Shown: positions 8,216 through 21,733, counted from the first letter of the stretch. The stretch: 64,000 bases of DNA from an uncultured Parvularculaceae bacterium (GCA_947259375.1 CAMYLZ010000012.1:83552-147551); one strand, 5' to 3'. The notes: generated by a model not told the origin, from the sequence alone. A program made the numbers and translations.

Positions 8216-10030
8216 GTGCTGGACGCCATAAACGCCACCATCCTGATCGGCGCGAGCCTGGTGGTGTTGAGCGTCGTCACGAGCCTCGTCTCGCAGCGCA
8301 TCGGGGCGCCGTTGCTTCTGGTGTTTTTGGCGGTTGGGCTTTTGGCCGGTGAAGACGGCATACTCGGCATAGATTTCGATAGCGCCGAGTCGGCTTATTT
8401 CATTGGCTCTCTCGCGCTGGCGATCATCCTTTTCGACAGCGGTTTCCACACGCCGTTCAAAAGCTATCGACAAGCGGCCGGGCCGGCGCTGACGCTGGCG
8501 ACGGCCGGCGTGATCTTGACGGCCGGCGGCGTTGGCGCCGCGGCGCACTTTTTGTTTGATTTGCCCTGGATCGAAAGCCTGATACTGGGGGCAATCGTTG
8601 CGTCCACCGATGCCGCCGCGGTTTTTTTCCTGTTGCGGGTCGGCGGCCTGAACTTGCGTGAACGCGTCAGGTCGACGCTTGAGATCGAATCCGGCGCCAA
8701 CGACCCGATGGCGATATTCCTGACGGCAACCCTGGTTGAGCTCGCTGCCGCACGTTCTGATGGTTCGATCGCATTCAACGTCTCGTTCATCGCAACCTTC
8801 ATTTCGCAAATCGGCCTGGGCGCCGTTCTTGGCGCCGTTGGCGGCGTTGCGATCTCCGCTCTCTTGAACAGGCTGCGCGGTATTGATGCAGGCCTGTTCC
8901 CTATTGCGGGCCTCGCCGCAGCGCTTGTGGTGTTTTCGGTCACCGGCCTTGTGGGCGGAAGCGGTTTTCTCGCCGCATATGTCGCCGGCCTTGTCGCGGG
9001 CAACCGGCGCATTGCCTTTGCTCATAGGATAAAACGGTTTCAGATCGGCATGACGTGGCTCGCCCAGATCGGCATGTTTTTGACTCTCGGCCTGCTCGCT
9101 ACGCCTTCAGAATTTGGCGGCGCGATCCTTCCGGCGATCGCGCTCGCCCTTATACTGATATTTCTCGCCAGGCCCGTAGCGGTGTGGCTGTGTCTTGCGC
9201 CCTTCAATTTTAAATGGCGTGAAATATTGTTTGTCGGCTGGGTCGGGCTGCGCGGGGCTGTCTCCATTCTACTCGCTATTTTACCGGGCCTCGGCGGCGT
9301 CGCCGGCGACGACATCTTTTTCAACATTGTCTTTGTAATGGTGATCGCTTCATTGCTTGTGCAAGGGTGGACCATCGGCGTTTCTGCGCGGCTGTTGAAC
9401 ATGAACGCGCCATACGAACCCGGCCTTGTCGACAGGCTGGAACTGGAGTTGCCCGGCAAAGCCGAGCTTGAGCTCATCGGATACCGGATCCACCCGGAAA
9501 GCGCAGTGGCGAAAGGCCAACGCGTGCCGCGTTGGGCGCGCCCGTCCATTATCATTCGAGACGATCGCGCCCTTTCCGTCCACAAGGCCGGCCGTCTGGC
9601 GGCCGACGACCGGGTCTATTTGTTCGCAACAGCCAGCCAGGCGGATATTCTCGACACGATCTACGCGCGTCCGGCGGAAACGGATGACATGCGCCGTCTG
9701 AGCGATTTTTTTATTGACGGCGCTGCAAAAATCTCTGACTTGCGCGCCTTTTACGGTCTTGACCAGTTTGAGGATGAAATAAACGCCAGCGTCGCTGAAC
9801 TGTTCGAAAAGGCGTTCGGCGGCGACGCAGACCTTGGCGACCGCCTCACCTTTCCGCAAATGGACCTCATCGTCACGGCGCTGGACGACAAGGGCGGTGT
9901 TTTGAAAGCGGGATTGATTCTCGACCCGGTCAAACGCGTGCGTGAAAATTTCTCAGACCGAGCCGCCGCATACATTCGCAACAAACTGCTTGCGTTGCAC
10001 TACAAATTCCGCCGAGGCCATTCCCCTTGA
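8216..10030 (+). CDS. Potassium/proton antiporter, CvrA/NhaP2 type
   Basis: 604-residue CPA1-family exchanger. About twelve transmembrane helices occupy residues 1-385; conserved transport segments include AIVASTDAAAVFF and ESGANDPMAIFL with acidic residues in the membrane. A cytoplasmic RCK_C-like regulatory domain follows (about 400-480), then a CorC/HlyC-type C-terminal domain (about 490-575), the usual CvrA layout. It exports K+ or Na+ in exchange for H+ across the inner membrane. GTG start at 8216 with GGAG nine bases upstream. Stands alone, divergent from the mnmA operon. Confidence 0.9.
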   Translation: MLDAINATILIGASLVVLSVVTSLVSQRIGAPLLLVFLAVGLLAGEDGILGIDFDSAESAYFIGSLALAIILFDSGFHTPFKSYRQAAGPALTLATAGVILTAGGVGAAAHFLFDLPWIESLILGAIVASTDAAAVFFLLRVGGLNLRERVRSTLEIESGANDPMAIFLTATLVELAAARSDGSIAFNVSFIATFISQIGLGAVLGAVGGVAISALLNRLRGIDAGLFPIAGLAAALVVFSVTGLVGGSGFLAAYVAGLVAGNRRIAFAHRIKRFQIGMTWLAQIGMFLTLGLLATPSEFGGAILPAIALALILIFLARPVAVWLCLAPFNFKWREILFVGWVGLRGAVSILLAILPGLGGVAGDDIFFNIVFVMVIASLLVQGWTIGVSARLLNMNAPYEPGLVDRLELELPGKAELELIGYRIHPESAVAKGQRVPRWARPSIIIRDDRALSVHKAGRLAADDRVYLFATASQADILDTIYARPAETDDMRRLSDFFIDGAAKISDLRAFYGLDQFEDEINASVAELFEKAFGGDADLGDRLTFPQMDLIVTALDDKGGVLKAGLILDPVKRVRENFSDRAAAYIRNKLLALHYKFRRGHSP

Positions 10031-10178
10031 CGCAAGCAGACAGGTTCGCCCAAATAAATGTGCGGTGGATGATCTGCGCTGCTTGCAATAAAAACCAACG
10101 CGCGAATTCATATCCGCATCCATTGCATGATGATCCGGTTGCTCCATATAACCCACGCTCGCTAGAAAGAGAAAGCTC

Positions 10179-10487
10179 GTGAACAACAAGTCTTTATGGT
10201 CATCCGCCGCTACGGCGTTTCTGGTCGGCGTCGAAACTTTTGTGGTCGCCTTTACTGCAGCTTGGGTCGGTCTGACGCTGGTTTTTCATGTTCAGTCATG
10301 GAAAACGCCCTCCGCAGCCATCGCTTTGGCGCTATCCGTCTGGTCTGCTGTGAGCATTTTCAACTTGGCGGAGAATTCTGCTCGCACGGAAATGGAACTG
10401 CAGAGAATGGCGATGCAGCAATCAACCGCCGCTGGCGCTTCCGACAAGCGAAAAATCGCCGGTAAAACCACCGGTCAAAAGGTCTGA
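10179..10487 (+). CDS. Small two-helix membrane protein of unknown function
   Basis: 102 residues with two hydrophobic helices (roughly 10-36 and 45-64), then a polar, charged tail rich in Met, Ala, Lys and Gly. A GTG at 10179 follows a purine-rich stretch (AGAAAGAGAAAG). No family recognised. It sits between cvrA and hemA. Composition and amphipathic layout look like a real coding region, but evidence is modest. Confidence 0.5.
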   Translation: MNNKSLWSSAATAFLVGVETFVVAFTAAWVGLTLVFHVQSWKTPSAAIALALSVWSAVSIFNLAENSARTEMELQRMAMQQSTAAGASDKRKIAGKTTGQKV

Positions 10488-10524
10488 GTAAACGATGACG
10501 GCTGAGCGCAGGCCGCCAATGACT

Positions 10525-11769
10525 CTAAGCCGCGCGTTTCAGCTTCAACACCGTCCAGGCGTCGTCAAGCGCGCCCAATAGAGTCGCCATGTGATCATCC
10601 GTATGCAGCGGGGTTGGTGTCAGACGCAGGCGCTCCGTCCCTTTGGGTACGGTCGGATAGTTGATCGGCTGGACGTAGATATTGTGCTCTTCGAGCAGAT
10701 AGTCGGTCACGCGCTTGCACTGCACCGGATCGCCCACCTTGACCGGCACGATGTGGCTTACCGACGGCATGACCGGGAAGCCCTCTTCCGCCAGCAGCGC
10801 CTTCAGGCGCGCCGCGCGCTCTTGGTGTTGTTCGCGAAGATGGTTCGATTGTTTCAATGTCTCGACGCTGGCGAGCGCGCCGGCGACCAGCACCGGCGAC
10901 AGCGCGGTCGTGAAGATAAAACCTGACGCATAGGAACGAATAGCGTCAATGATCGCTGCATTGGCGGTGATATAGCCGCCCATGACGCCAAACGCCTTGC
11001 CAAGCGTGCCTTCGATAATATCGATGCGATGCGCAACGCCGTCGCGTTCGGAGACGCCGCCGCCGCGCTGACCGTAAAGGCCCACCGCATGCACTTCGTC
11101 GAGATAGGTGAAAGCGTTATATTTCTCGGCGAGGTCGCAGATCTCTTTCAAGGGCGCGATGTCGCCGTCCATGGAGTAAACGGACTCAAACGCGATGACT
11201 TTCGGCCGCTCCGCCGGAAATTCCTGAAGCAACGCCTCGAGGTGTTCGAGATCATTATGGCGCCAGATGCGCTTGATCGAACGGCCGTCGCGGATGCCCT
11301 GGATCATTGAGGCGTGATTGAGCTCGTCCGACAGGATTACGCAATCAGGCAGAATGCGCGAGATGGTCGACAGCGTCGCCTCGTTAGAAACATAGCCGGA
11401 GGTGAACAGGAGCGCGGCTTCCTTGCCATGCAAATCCGCAAGCGCGCGTTCAAGCTGCACATGAAAATGCGTTGTGCCCGCAATATTGCGCGTACCGCCG
11501 GCGCCGGCGCCGACTCGGTCGGCCGCCGCTTTCATCGCGCCGACCACCGCCTCATGCTGGCCCATGCCGAGATAATCATTAGAGCACCAGACGGTGATCT
11601 CACGCGGCGCCTTCGCCGTTTCACCCGCGCCCGTCTGATCATGACCGCCATAATAAAGCGCAGACGGAAAACGCCCGCGCATCCGTTCAAGGTCGGCGAA
11701 CACCCGATAGCGCCCTTCCGCGCGCACGGCCGCGACCGCTCCTTCGAAAGCTTTGTTGTAGTCAACCAT
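10525..11769 (-). CDS. hemA: 5-aminolevulinate synthase
   Basis: PLP enzyme condensing glycine with succinyl-CoA to 5-aminolevulinate, the first step of haem and tetrapyrrole synthesis in alphaproteobacteria (Shemin pathway). 414 residues; [12 protein letters not shown] near residue 61, the cofactor aspartate in YLDEVHAVG, and the PLP lysine in [14 protein letters not shown] all fit. Length matches the family. hemB, the next enzyme of the pathway, lies about 0.9 kb away on the other strand, with a MarR regulator between them. Confidence 0.96.
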   Translation of the reverse strand: MVDYNKAFEGAVAAVRAEGRYRVFADLERMRGRFPSALYYGGHDQTGAGETAKAPREITVWCSNDYLGMGQHEAVVGAMKAAADRVGAGAGGTRNIAGTTHFHVQLERALADLHGKEAALLFTSGYVSNEATLSTISRILPDCVILSDELNHASMIQGIRDGRSIKRIWRHNDLEHLEALLQEFPAERPKVIAFESVYSMDGDIAPLKEICDLAEKYNAFTYLDEVHAVGLYGQRGGGVSERDGVAHRIDIIEGTLGKAFGVMGGYITANAAIIDAIRSYASGFIFTTALSPVLVAGALASVETLKQSNHLREQHQERAARLKALLAEEGFPVMPSVSHIVPVKVGDPVQCKRVTDYLLEEHNIYVQPINYPTVPKGTERLRLTPTPLHTDDHMATLLGALDDAWTVLKLKRAA

Positions 11770-11890
11770 TACCAGTGACAGGCCTTACATCCCGCTTGAT
11801 CTTTCAGGGAACCATACTCAAGACGCACGATTAAGCGCCAGTCCTAATCCTCCGTAACATGGCGGACCGAACGCCGCATGTGCGAAATAA

Positions 11891-11920
11891 AAAACGCGCC
11901 ATCACAAAATGGCGCGTTTT
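11891..11920 (-). terminator. Strong intrinsic terminator after the MarR-family gene
   Basis: Perfect 12-bp inverted repeat, AAAACGCGCCAT and its complement, around a six-base loop. Read on the minus strand it is followed by a T-rich run (TTTTTTATTT), as expected for the end of the regulator gene whose stop is at 11957. The A-rich 5' arm may also let it work on the plus strand. Confidence 0.85.
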
Positions 11921-11956
11921 GCAGGTGTTTTTAAGAATGGCTCGCAAAAATAACGG

Positions 11957-12493
11957 CTACAAACGGTAGCGCACCTGATCCGCCCAGAATCGCTCGAGCC
12001 GTTGCAGCGTCTTGTTGGTGTTTTCGATCAGTTCGATATTGACGCCGCCGACCTGCTCAACCGACGCGAGCTGGCGTTCAAACAGCGCGGCGATGGAATC
12101 GCGCACTTCCAGCCCGGATTCTGTCAGCGAAACGCGCTTCGAGCGGCGATCGGTGCTGGAGCGCTCGTCGCGAATGTAGTTTTTCTCGACAAGCTGCTTG
12201 AGATTATAAGAAACATTGGAGCCGAGATAATGCCCGCGCGAGCGCAATTCGCCCGGCGTCAGTTCCGCATCGCCGATATTGTACAAGAGCAGCGCCTGGA
12301 CCGAATTAATGTCAGTCTGCCCGATGCGCTCCAACTCGTCCTTGATCACGTCAAGAAGCTGGCGGTGCAATCGCTCCACCAGATGCAGCAATTGCAAATA
12401 CCCGGTTTCAAGCGCCTCGGGGTCCTGATCGACCATGTTTACGCTTTCGCCAATCACTTCACGTATCGCCCCGTTTACCGACATCGCATTCAC
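11957..12493 (-). CDS. MarR family winged-helix regulator, LdtR-like
   Basis: 178 residues with a MarR fold: dimerisation helices at both ends and a winged helix at about 75-130 (LTPGELRSRGHYLGSNVSYNLKQL, then the wing DERSSTDRRSKRVSLT). The sequence resembles the alphaproteobacterial LdtR group, small-molecule-responsive regulators named for control of an L,D-transpeptidase in Liberibacter. It lies between hemA and hemB, so control of a haem gene is possible but unproven. A start nine bases further in (ATG, 12484) is equally good. It ends in a strong terminator. Confidence 0.82.
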   Translation of the reverse strand: MNAMSVNGAIREVIGESVNMVDQDPEALETGYLQLLHLVERLHRQLLDVIKDELERIGQTDINSVQALLLYNIGDAELTPGELRSRGHYLGSNVSYNLKQLVEKNYIRDERSSTDRRSKRVSLTESGLEVRDSIAALFERQLASVEQVGGVNIELIENTNKTLQRLERFWADQVRYRL

Positions 12494-12637
12494 TCACTAA
12501 AACTCAGCACGAAATTGATCTCATGGTATAAAGGCGAGGTCTAAAAGCGCCGTTAAGTCACACTGTTCAATTTGAAATCAAATTCTATGGGGGGCGGTAA
12601 TGAAAGTGGTTACCAAATCGCAAAGGACTAACGGATT

Positions 12638-13642
12638 ATGAACAAACGCCCCCTCGCCCGCTTTCCGGCCCTGCGCCTGCGCCGTCCGCGCATGTCCGAC
12701 TGGTCGCGGCGGCTATATGCCGAAACGCGGCTCTCGCCGGACGATTTTTTGTGGGCCATCATTTTGAAAGACGGCGAAGGCGTGCGCGAGCCGATCGAAG
12801 CGATGCCGGGCGTTTTTCGCCTGTCGCCGGATGAAGCGGCGAAGGCGGCAAAACAGGCAAAATCGCTCGGCATTCCGGCTCTGGCGCTGTTTCCCTACAC
12901 CGACGCAGATGGGCGCACGCCGGCCGGCGAAGAGGCGCTCAATCCGGACAATCTCATGTGCCGCGCCGCACGCGCCATCAAGGATGCGGTTCCCGATATC
13001 GGCCTGATGGCGGATGTGGCGCTCGATCCGTATACAGACCATGGTCATGACGGCCTGTTGAAGGACGGTGAAATCCTCAATGACGAAACAATTGAAGTGC
13101 TGGTGGCGCAGTCAGTCAATCAGGCGCGCGCCGGTTTCGACATCATGGCGCCGTCGGACATGATGGACGGCCGAGTCGGCGCCATCCGCGCCGGCCTTGA
13201 CGCTGAAGGATTCCAGAACGTCCAGATCATGGCCTATGCGGCGAAATATGCGTCAGCGTTTTACGGCCCCTATCGCGAGGCGATCGGCTCGGCCGGCGTT
13301 CTCAAAGGCGACAAGCGCACCTATCAGATGAATCCGGCCAATTCCGATGAAGCGCTGCCCGAAGTGGCGCTTGATCTTGCCGAGGGCGCGGACAGCGTCA
13401 TGGTCAAACCGGGCGGCGCCTATCTTGATATTGTCCGGCGCGTCAAAGACGCGTTCCGCGCGCCGACATTCGTTTTCCAGGTCTCCGGCGAATACGCCAT
13501 GATCAAAGCCGCAAGCGCCAATGGCTGGCTCGATGGAGAACGTGCGATGATGGAATCGCTGCTTGCCTTCAAACGCGCGGGCGCCGACGGGATCATCACC
13601 TATTTCGCCGCTGAAGCAGCGGCGTTGTTACAGAAAAATTAA
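12638..13642 (+). CDS. hemB: Porphobilinogen synthase (5-aminolevulinate dehydratase)
   Basis: 334-residue cytoplasmic enzyme joining two 5-aminolevulinates into porphobilinogen. Schiff-base lysines are seen in YAAKYASAFYGPYREA and SVMVKPGG. The metal-site region reads DVALDPYTDHGHDG, with Asp in place of the Cys ligands of zinc enzymes, so this is the magnesium-dependent alphaproteobacterial type. An AAAGGA-like ribosome site lies upstream of the ATG. Divergent from the MarR gene; the shared 144-base gap holds a short interrupted palindrome (GGTAA...TTACC) but no operator I can name. Confidence 0.96.
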   Translation: MNKRPLARFPALRLRRPRMSDWSRRLYAETRLSPDDFLWAIILKDGEGVREPIEAMPGVFRLSPDEAAKAAKQAKSLGIPALALFPYTDADGRTPAGEEALNPDNLMCRAARAIKDAVPDIGLMADVALDPYTDHGHDGLLKDGEILNDETIEVLVAQSVNQARAGFDIMAPSDMMDGRVGAIRAGLDAEGFQNVQIMAYAAKYASAFYGPYREAIGSAGVLKGDKRTYQMNPANSDEALPEVALDLAEGADSVMVKPGGAYLDIVRRVKDAFRAPTFVFQVSGEYAMIKAASANGWLDGERAMMESLLAFKRAGADGIITYFAAEAAALLQKN

Positions 13643-13835
13643 CCGTGATTTTCTCCTAAAGCGGGAATGTTGTCATCAGACTTTCGCTGAGGTCGCATTG
13701 TCGGCGATTTTACTCCGCCTAACGACGATGTTACATCGCGGCGCCTTTATTGTCTGACTCTCTCATGCTATCGGCCCGCCATGGCGCGAAGGGTTACGCG
13801 CCGGCGCGGCCATTGCGCCCGTGGGAGACTAATCA

Positions 13836-14462
13836 ATGTTTTTGAAGGCTTCGATTGCCGCCGCCCGAGCGGCGATCGTAATTTTTCTGACCGCCAGTTC
13901 GGCGGACGCGGCAGTCATCTGCGTTGCAGCGGATCGCGGCGTCAATCCGCCTCTTGTTGATGCAAAGGACATTGGCGAGGCGTCTGGCGAAAGCGCCCTT
14001 CGTTATGTCACCACGCTCAATTACCGCTGGGACGACCCGGCAAATGCGATGGCCTCCTTTTCGGAAAGCGATATTTCCGGCAATGGCGATGACCCCGCCT
14101 CCCTTTTTGATGGTTTCGGCATCGCCAATGCCGGCCTCGCGCCCGACGTAGAGTATTCGCTCGAATTTTTGCGAAGCGACGGTCTTTCCAACGCGGCCGC
14201 TTTGATCACTCATATTGCAGACCGGCTTTTTTCCAGAAACGCCGCGAGCGAACAGGCGTTGGCTGTCTTCCTTGGCGCCGTCCTGAACGACGCGCCGCCC
14301 CTTCGCCTCAATTTCATCACCGACGATGGCATGGCGGGCGGGCGAAAAGCGCAAACCCCGGCCGCGCAAGGAAATGATGCGCCGCTGCCATTGTTCCTCG
14401 CAGGCATTGCCGGGCTGGGCTTTGCCGGCCGCAAGAAAATGGACGCGGTCAGGGCTGTATAA
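13836..14462 (+). CDS. Exported protein with VPLPA/PEP-CTERM-like sorting tail
   Basis: 208 residues. The N-terminus is a signal peptide (positive start, hydrophobic core at about 11-22, ASSADAA cleavage region). The body has no recognised enzyme motif. The C-terminus ends in a short motif, a hydrophobic helix and basic residues (PLPLFLAGIAGLGFAGRKK), the three-part layout of VPLPA/PEP-CTERM proteins processed by exosortase. No exosortase gene is in the window, so the system must lie elsewhere if it is active. It is preceded by about 190 non-coding bases. Confidence 0.65.
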   Translation: MFLKASIAAARAAIVIFLTASSADAAVICVAADRGVNPPLVDAKDIGEASGESALRYVTTLNYRWDDPANAMASFSESDISGNGDDPASLFDGFGIANAGLAPDVEYSLEFLRSDGLSNAAALITHIADRLFSRNAASEQALAVFLGAVLNDAPPLRLNFITDDGMAGGRKAQTPAAQGNDAPLPLFLAGIAGLGFAGRKKMDAVRAV

Positions 14463-14539
14463 AGACCAATCGCCCCATGGCGATTGCAACGGCCCCAGGC
14501 TTCAAAGCCCCCCGGCTCAAAGACCCGAAGCTCAACGGC

Positions 14540-14568
14540 GGCCCACAGTATCAGCGGGCCTGCTTTTT
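14540..14568 (+). terminator. Likely intrinsic terminator after the CTERM-type gene
   Basis: GGCCC (14540-14544) pairs with GGGCC (14556-14560), followed by TGCTTTTT. It lies in the short region between two converging genes. A separate perfect 7-bp stem (14468-14485) sits just after the stop but lacks a T run. Confidence 0.5.
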
Positions 14569-15265
14569 ATCGGCCCCCATAGCCGCCTTTAGGCTTGAGC
14601 AGACCGCGCAGCGCGCCATAGAGCGGCAAAAAGGCGATCGCGACAAACGCCTTGATGGCGAAATCGCCAATCATCCAGTTTAGCCACGGCGCGCCGCGGC
14701 CAAGATAAAGACCCGGAAAATAGACCAGCGCATAGACGCCATATCCGAACAACGCGGCGAAAAGCGGCGCCCTCCACCAGCGCAGATCGCCGCGCACGAC
14801 GTCATAAACGCTCGCCGCCACATATTGCCCCGCCATGGCGCTAGCCGTGAATACCATGGTGAAACGCACCCCCGGCAGATCACCGTCTTCTAACGATGGT
14901 GCAAGATAAGAAAGCTCAGCAAACACCGCCAACGCTGCAATTCCCCATGCAGCGGTTACGGCGCGCGAAGCTTCGTCGCCGCCAAATTTGCGCGCAAACA
15001 GAATTACGAGCAACGCCGCCAGCCCCATCAGGAAGCCGCCGCGCGACAACCAGAGAGACGGCCGCGAGCCCACCGCTTCGCCAGCAAAGCGGTCAAACAG
15101 ATGCATCGGAATATCAACGGTAAGAATGGCGGCGAGCAATAGCGGCGTCAGCACAGCCGCCATGGCCGCCATGCGTGAAAGCGCGGCCACCGCCGCCGCC
15201 GAGCGGCGCGCAAGGCGCTCAATCGCAGTTTCTTGTGGTTGGCGTTTTTCGACCGCCGCTTCCAT
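14567..15265 (-). CDS. Polytopic membrane protein, possibly VUT/VUPS-like
   Basis: 232 residues with about six hydrophobic helices after a charged N-terminus of about 30 residues. The segment AGQYVAASVYDVVRGD with the following helices recalls the vitamin-uptake-transporter-like (VUT/VUPS) membrane fold, but similarity is by eye and weak. Substrate unknown. Minus strand, upstream of the convergent CTERM-type gene and 47 bases downstream of rpmB. Confidence 0.6.
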   Translation of the reverse strand: MEAAVEKRQPQETAIERLARRSAAAVAALSRMAAMAAVLTPLLLAAILTVDIPMHLFDRFAGEAVGSRPSLWLSRGGFLMGLAALLVILFARKFGGDEASRAVTAAWGIAALAVFAELSYLAPSLEDGDLPGVRFTMVFTASAMAGQYVAASVYDVVRGDLRWWRAPLFAALFGYGVYALVYFPGLYLGRGAPWLNWMIGDFAIKAFVAIAFLPLYGALRGLLKPKGGYGGR

Positions 15266-15312
15266 GCCGCCCTACCTTCTTGGCCAGGCGCGGTTGAATC
15301 AGCGCACGGCGC

Positions 15313-15591
15313 TTAGGAAGCTTTCGCCAGTTTTCGCTTCACTTTCAAGGCGCTTGGCGACAATTGCGCATCATCCGCCTTGGTAAGGAAAACGTCGAGG
15401 CCTCCAACATGGTCGACCGTACGCAAGGTTGATGCCGCAACCTTGAACTTGAAGCCCTCTCCAAGCTTGTCGGAATGCAGCGTCACATTGCACAAATTCG
15501 GCAGAAAACGCCGTTTTGTCTTATTGTTCGCGTGGGAGACGTTGTTTCCGGTTGTCGGACCAACGCCCGTCAGATCGCACCGCCGCGCCAT
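15313..15591 (-). CDS. rpmB: 50S ribosomal protein L28
   Basis: 92-residue basic protein of the large ribosomal subunit. The start MARRCDLTG, then [14 protein letters not shown] and a Lys-rich C-terminus are diagnostic of L28 and the length fits alphaproteobacteria. It is not adjacent to rpmG, as is common in this class. About 230 bases of upstream sequence before the divergent kinase hold its promoter; no specific motif is claimed. Confidence 0.96.
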   Translation of the reverse strand: MARRCDLTGVGPTTGNNVSHANNKTKRRFLPNLCNVTLHSDKLGEGFKFKVAASTLRTVDHVGGLDVFLTKADDAQLSPSALKVKRKLAKAS

Positions 15592-15824
15592 GGGTCTAGC
15601 CTTCGCATGTTCGGTGCGTCGCGCCGGGTTCCGGCGGCGTTTGCACCCAGTTGAAACCTTGAAATCGAGCCGCGTCTCCTAGCCGAGGCTCGGCGAGGCG
15701 TCAAGGCGTATTCGCCTTCCATGCGCCGCAGCATGCCGCAATTGCGTAATCTCCCCGTCGCCAGCGCTGCGATAAGCAAAATCTAAGGAATTTGCGCCAT
15801 TTAGGAGACGAAGAAGGGCCCATT

Positions 15825-17624
15825 ATGCGAAACTCCCCACTGCTCGAGTTCTTTTGGCCGCCAATCATCGGCGACGACTATCTCGAAGCGGCGCGCAAGC
15901 GTTGCCTGATCGTGATCTCATTCGCGGCCGGGCTGGTCGGATTCGGATCCGGCATCCACAATTTCACCCAGTCCTTCACCGAATATCCCGTCCAGACGAT
16001 GATCGCCGTCGCCGTGCCCCCGGTGCTGCTATTCTGCCCGGCCCTGTTGGCCCTCAAGGTCAGCACGCGAAAAGTCGCCTGGGTGTTTCTGATCGTGACA
16101 TTCATTTCCATGCTCGCCGTCCCGATCATCGCCGGCGGCATGTTTTCACGCGCGAATTTTTTCCTGCTGGCCTGGGCGGTCCTCACGACGCTGTTCCTTG
16201 GTTGGAAGCAAGGCGTCGGCGCCAGCCTGCTGGTGTTTTGCAGCTACTTATTGCTGCATTCCATGCGCGCCGAGCTTTCGCCAAGCGTTTACGACGTTAA
16301 TGCGGCGATGATTTCAGGCTGGCTTCTTTTTGCCTTGTCATCAACCCTGCTGGTTTTGATCATTGGCGCGGCGATCATCCAAAGGGAGATGGAACGCGCG
16401 ACGTCAAGGCTCATCGAAGCACGCGCCGAAGCGGAAGCTGCTAATCAGGCGAAATCAGAATTTCTCGCCAAAATGAGCCATGAGATACGCACCCCCATGA
16501 ACGGCATAATCGGCATGTCGGAAATGCTGAAAAAGTCGAAACTGTCGGGCGAACAACAGGTCTTCGCCAATACCATCATGGCGTCCGGCGAATCGCTCCT
16601 GACGATTATCAACGACATTCTCGACTTTTCAAAGATCGAGGCCGGCCGGCTAGAGTTTCGCAACGAACCATTCGTTCTCAAAGACCTGATCGAGCAGCTT
16701 CATATTCTGTTCAAACCGGGCGTGAGCGAGCGCGGCATCGATTTGCTGGTCGAAATCGACAAAGGCATCCCCTATTGCGTCAATGGCGATGCAAACCGCA
16801 TCCGCCAGGTGCTGGTCAATCTACTCGGCAACGCCGTCAAATTTACGGAGGAAGGCCGCGTCACGCTTCGGGTGCGGGCGAATATCGATGACGGCGACGC
16901 AGAACTCGTCTTTGATGTTGAAGACACCGGCATCGGCATCGCTTCCGACAAGCTCGAATGGATATTCGAAAGTTTCGAACAAGTCGACACAGTAAAGACG
17001 CGCCGTTTTGGCGGCACCGGCCTCGGCCTCGCAATATCAAGGCAGATAGCGCAGGCGATGGGCGGCGCCATCACTGTGCAGTCCGTCGAGGGCGAAGGTT
17101 CGACATTTACGTTTTGCGTCAACCTGCCGCTCGCCACCGCGCTGCCCGAAACCGAAGCGGCGCCCTCCGTCAAAGAAACCGAAGGCGCCGCTGAGATTAC
17201 CCCAAGGCGGGGTGAAGCGCGGTCTATCCGTGTGTTGGCCGCCGACGACAATGAGGTCAACAGGCTGGTGCTGAAATCAATGATCGACGCCGCCCGCTGC
17301 GACCTCGATTTCGCTGTCAACGGCGCCGAGGCTGTCGAAGCCTACAAGCAGGCGGAATATGATCTTGTCTTCATGGACATATCCATGCCGGTGATGGACG
17401 GCACCGAGGCGGCGCGGACGATCCGTCAATTTGAGCGCCAAACCGGGCGCGACTACACGCCGATCATTTGCCTGACCGCCCACGCCACCGATGGCCGGTC
17501 GCAAGAGTTCCTTGATTCAGGCATGGACGATATCGCGCCCAAACCGCTCAGCCAGAAAGTCGTCAAGCATATGATCGAAAAATGGGTGCGAGAATCGCCG
17601 GCAGATCAGCGGGCGTCCGCCTGA
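15825..17624 (+). CDS. Hybrid sensor histidine kinase/response regulator
   Basis: About 599 residues. Six or so transmembrane helices (about 20-190) form the sensor, followed by a coiled linker and HisKA (phospho-accepting His in [13 protein letters not shown], about residue 224), HATPase_c (N box [13 protein letters not shown] boxes DTGIGI and [10 protein letters not shown]), then a receiver with phospho-acceptor Asp in [13 protein letters not shown]. The ATG at 15825 with GAAGGG before it is a better start than the TTG at 15792. No cognate regulator gene is next to it, so the receiver probably passes phosphate to an unlinked Hpt or regulator. Confidence 0.92.
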   Translation: MRNSPLLEFFWPPIIGDDYLEAARKRCLIVISFAAGLVGFGSGIHNFTQSFTEYPVQTMIAVAVPPVLLFCPALLALKVSTRKVAWVFLIVTFISMLAVPIIAGGMFSRANFFLLAWAVLTTLFLGWKQGVGASLLVFCSYLLLHSMRAELSPSVYDVNAAMISGWLLFALSSTLLVLIIGAAIIQREMERATSRLIEARAEAEAANQAKSEFLAKMSHEIRTPMNGIIGMSEMLKKSKLSGEQQVFANTIMASGESLLTIINDILDFSKIEAGRLEFRNEPFVLKDLIEQLHILFKPGVSERGIDLLVEIDKGIPYCVNGDANRIRQVLVNLLGNAVKFTEEGRVTLRVRANIDDGDAELVFDVEDTGIGIASDKLEWIFESFEQVDTVKTRRFGGTGLGLAISRQIAQAMGGAITVQSVEGEGSTFTFCVNLPLATALPETEAAPSVKETEGAAEITPRRGEARSIRVLAADDNEVNRLVLKSMIDAARCDLDFAVNGAEAVEAYKQAEYDLVFMDISMPVMDGTEAARTIRQFERQTGRDYTPIICLTAHATDGRSQEFLDSGMDDIAPKPLSQKVVKHMIEKWVRESPADQRASA

Positions 17625-17729
17625 CTTTGAGAATTCGCGGCGCGCGCCTATATTAAAGGCGATTCAGATGGAACCGCCGTCACGCGCGCCGGCTTGCCCC
17701 GAGGCTCGAGAGTTTAGACCATACCCCCC

Positions 17730-20845
<3,116 letters not shown>

Positions 20846-20849
<4 letters not shown>

Positions 20850-21268
20850 CCGACGCCCAGCCGGCGGCGGCGGGGCGCGGCGACGGACAGGAAAGCCAGC
20901 GCATCGACCAATGGCTGTGGCGCACGCGCCTGTTCAAGACCCGGACACTTGCGGCGAAATTTGTCAGCAGCGGCAATGTCCGCCTTACCCGCAACGGCGA
21001 CACCACCAGGATCGACAAGGCAAGCGCCAACATCCGCCCGGGCGACACGCTGGTTTTTACACGGAACGAACGGCTGCGCGTTATTTCCGTCGCCGCCTGC
21101 GCCGGCCGCCGCGGCCCGCCAAGCGAAGCGCAAACGCTTTACGAAGACCACTCCCCGCCGCCCCCGCCAAAGTCAAAGGCGGCGGCGGCTTTCGAAAGGG
21201 ATAAAGGCGCAGGCCGCCCCACCAAGAAAGACCGCCGCGCGCTCAATGCACTTAAAGCCGGCGACTAA
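20846..21268 (+). CDS. RNA-binding S4 domain protein (Hsp15/HslR type)
   Basis: 140 residues. An S4 domain occupies about 18-80 (RIDQWLWRTRLFKTRTLAAKF, then a GNVRL turn) and a basic tail follows with PPPPPK and KKDRR. Hsp15-type proteins bind stalled 50S subunits carrying peptidyl-tRNA. The start overlaps the helicase stop (ATGA), so translation is coupled. The alphaproteobacterial form is longer in the N-terminus than the E. coli protein. Confidence 0.9.
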
Positions 21269-21280
21269 GAAAGGTTCACC

Positions 21281-21733
21281 ATGCTCGACAAGATCCGCTC
21301 CCTGTTTCGCCAGACGGCGAATGCGCCCGAGGCGACCGAAACCGATCCGCGCCAACTCGCTTTCGCCGCGCTTCTCGTAGAAGCGGCGCGGGCCGATGAA
21401 GTTTACGCCGATCACGAAATCGCGATCATCGACCGGGCGATACGCTCGAAATTCACGCTCGACGCCGCCGGCGCCGCCGCCCTTCGCGAAAAGGCCGAAG
21501 CCGTTCAGAATAACGCCAACGACATCCAACGCTTCACGCGGGTGATGAAGGAAATGAGCCATGCCGAGAAAATCAGCCTCATCGAAGAGCTCTGGGAGAT
21601 TATCCTGTCCGACGGAGACCGTGATTCCTTCGAGGATGCGCTGGTGCGCCGCATCTGCGGGCTGATCTATGTGGAGGACCGCGAAAGCGGCGAAGCGCGT
21701 CAGCGCGTTGAAGCGCGCCTAAAAGGAAAATGA
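21281..21733 (+). CDS. TerB family protein
   Basis: 150-residue all-helical acidic protein with the TerB-like pattern: LLVEAARADEVYADHEIAII in the first half and ILSDGDRDSFEDALVRRICGLIYV in the second, the Asp-rich helices typical of a metal-binding TerB fold. It is a lone homologue of tellurite-resistance TerB; a housekeeping role is more likely than tellurite resistance here. Twelve bases after the S4 gene, so in the same operon. Confidence 0.82.
   Translation: MLDKIRSLFRQTANAPEATETDPRQLAFAALLVEAARADEVYADHEIAIIDRAIRSKFTLDAAGAAALREKAEAVQNNANDIQRFTRVMKEMSHAEKISLIEELWEIILSDGDRDSFEDALVRRICGLIYVEDRESGEARQRVEARLKGK

Noticed and set aside
8144..9025. 293-codon minus-strand frame
   Set aside because: Lies opposite the antiporter gene; low-complexity charged peptide typical of GC-rich antisense frames.
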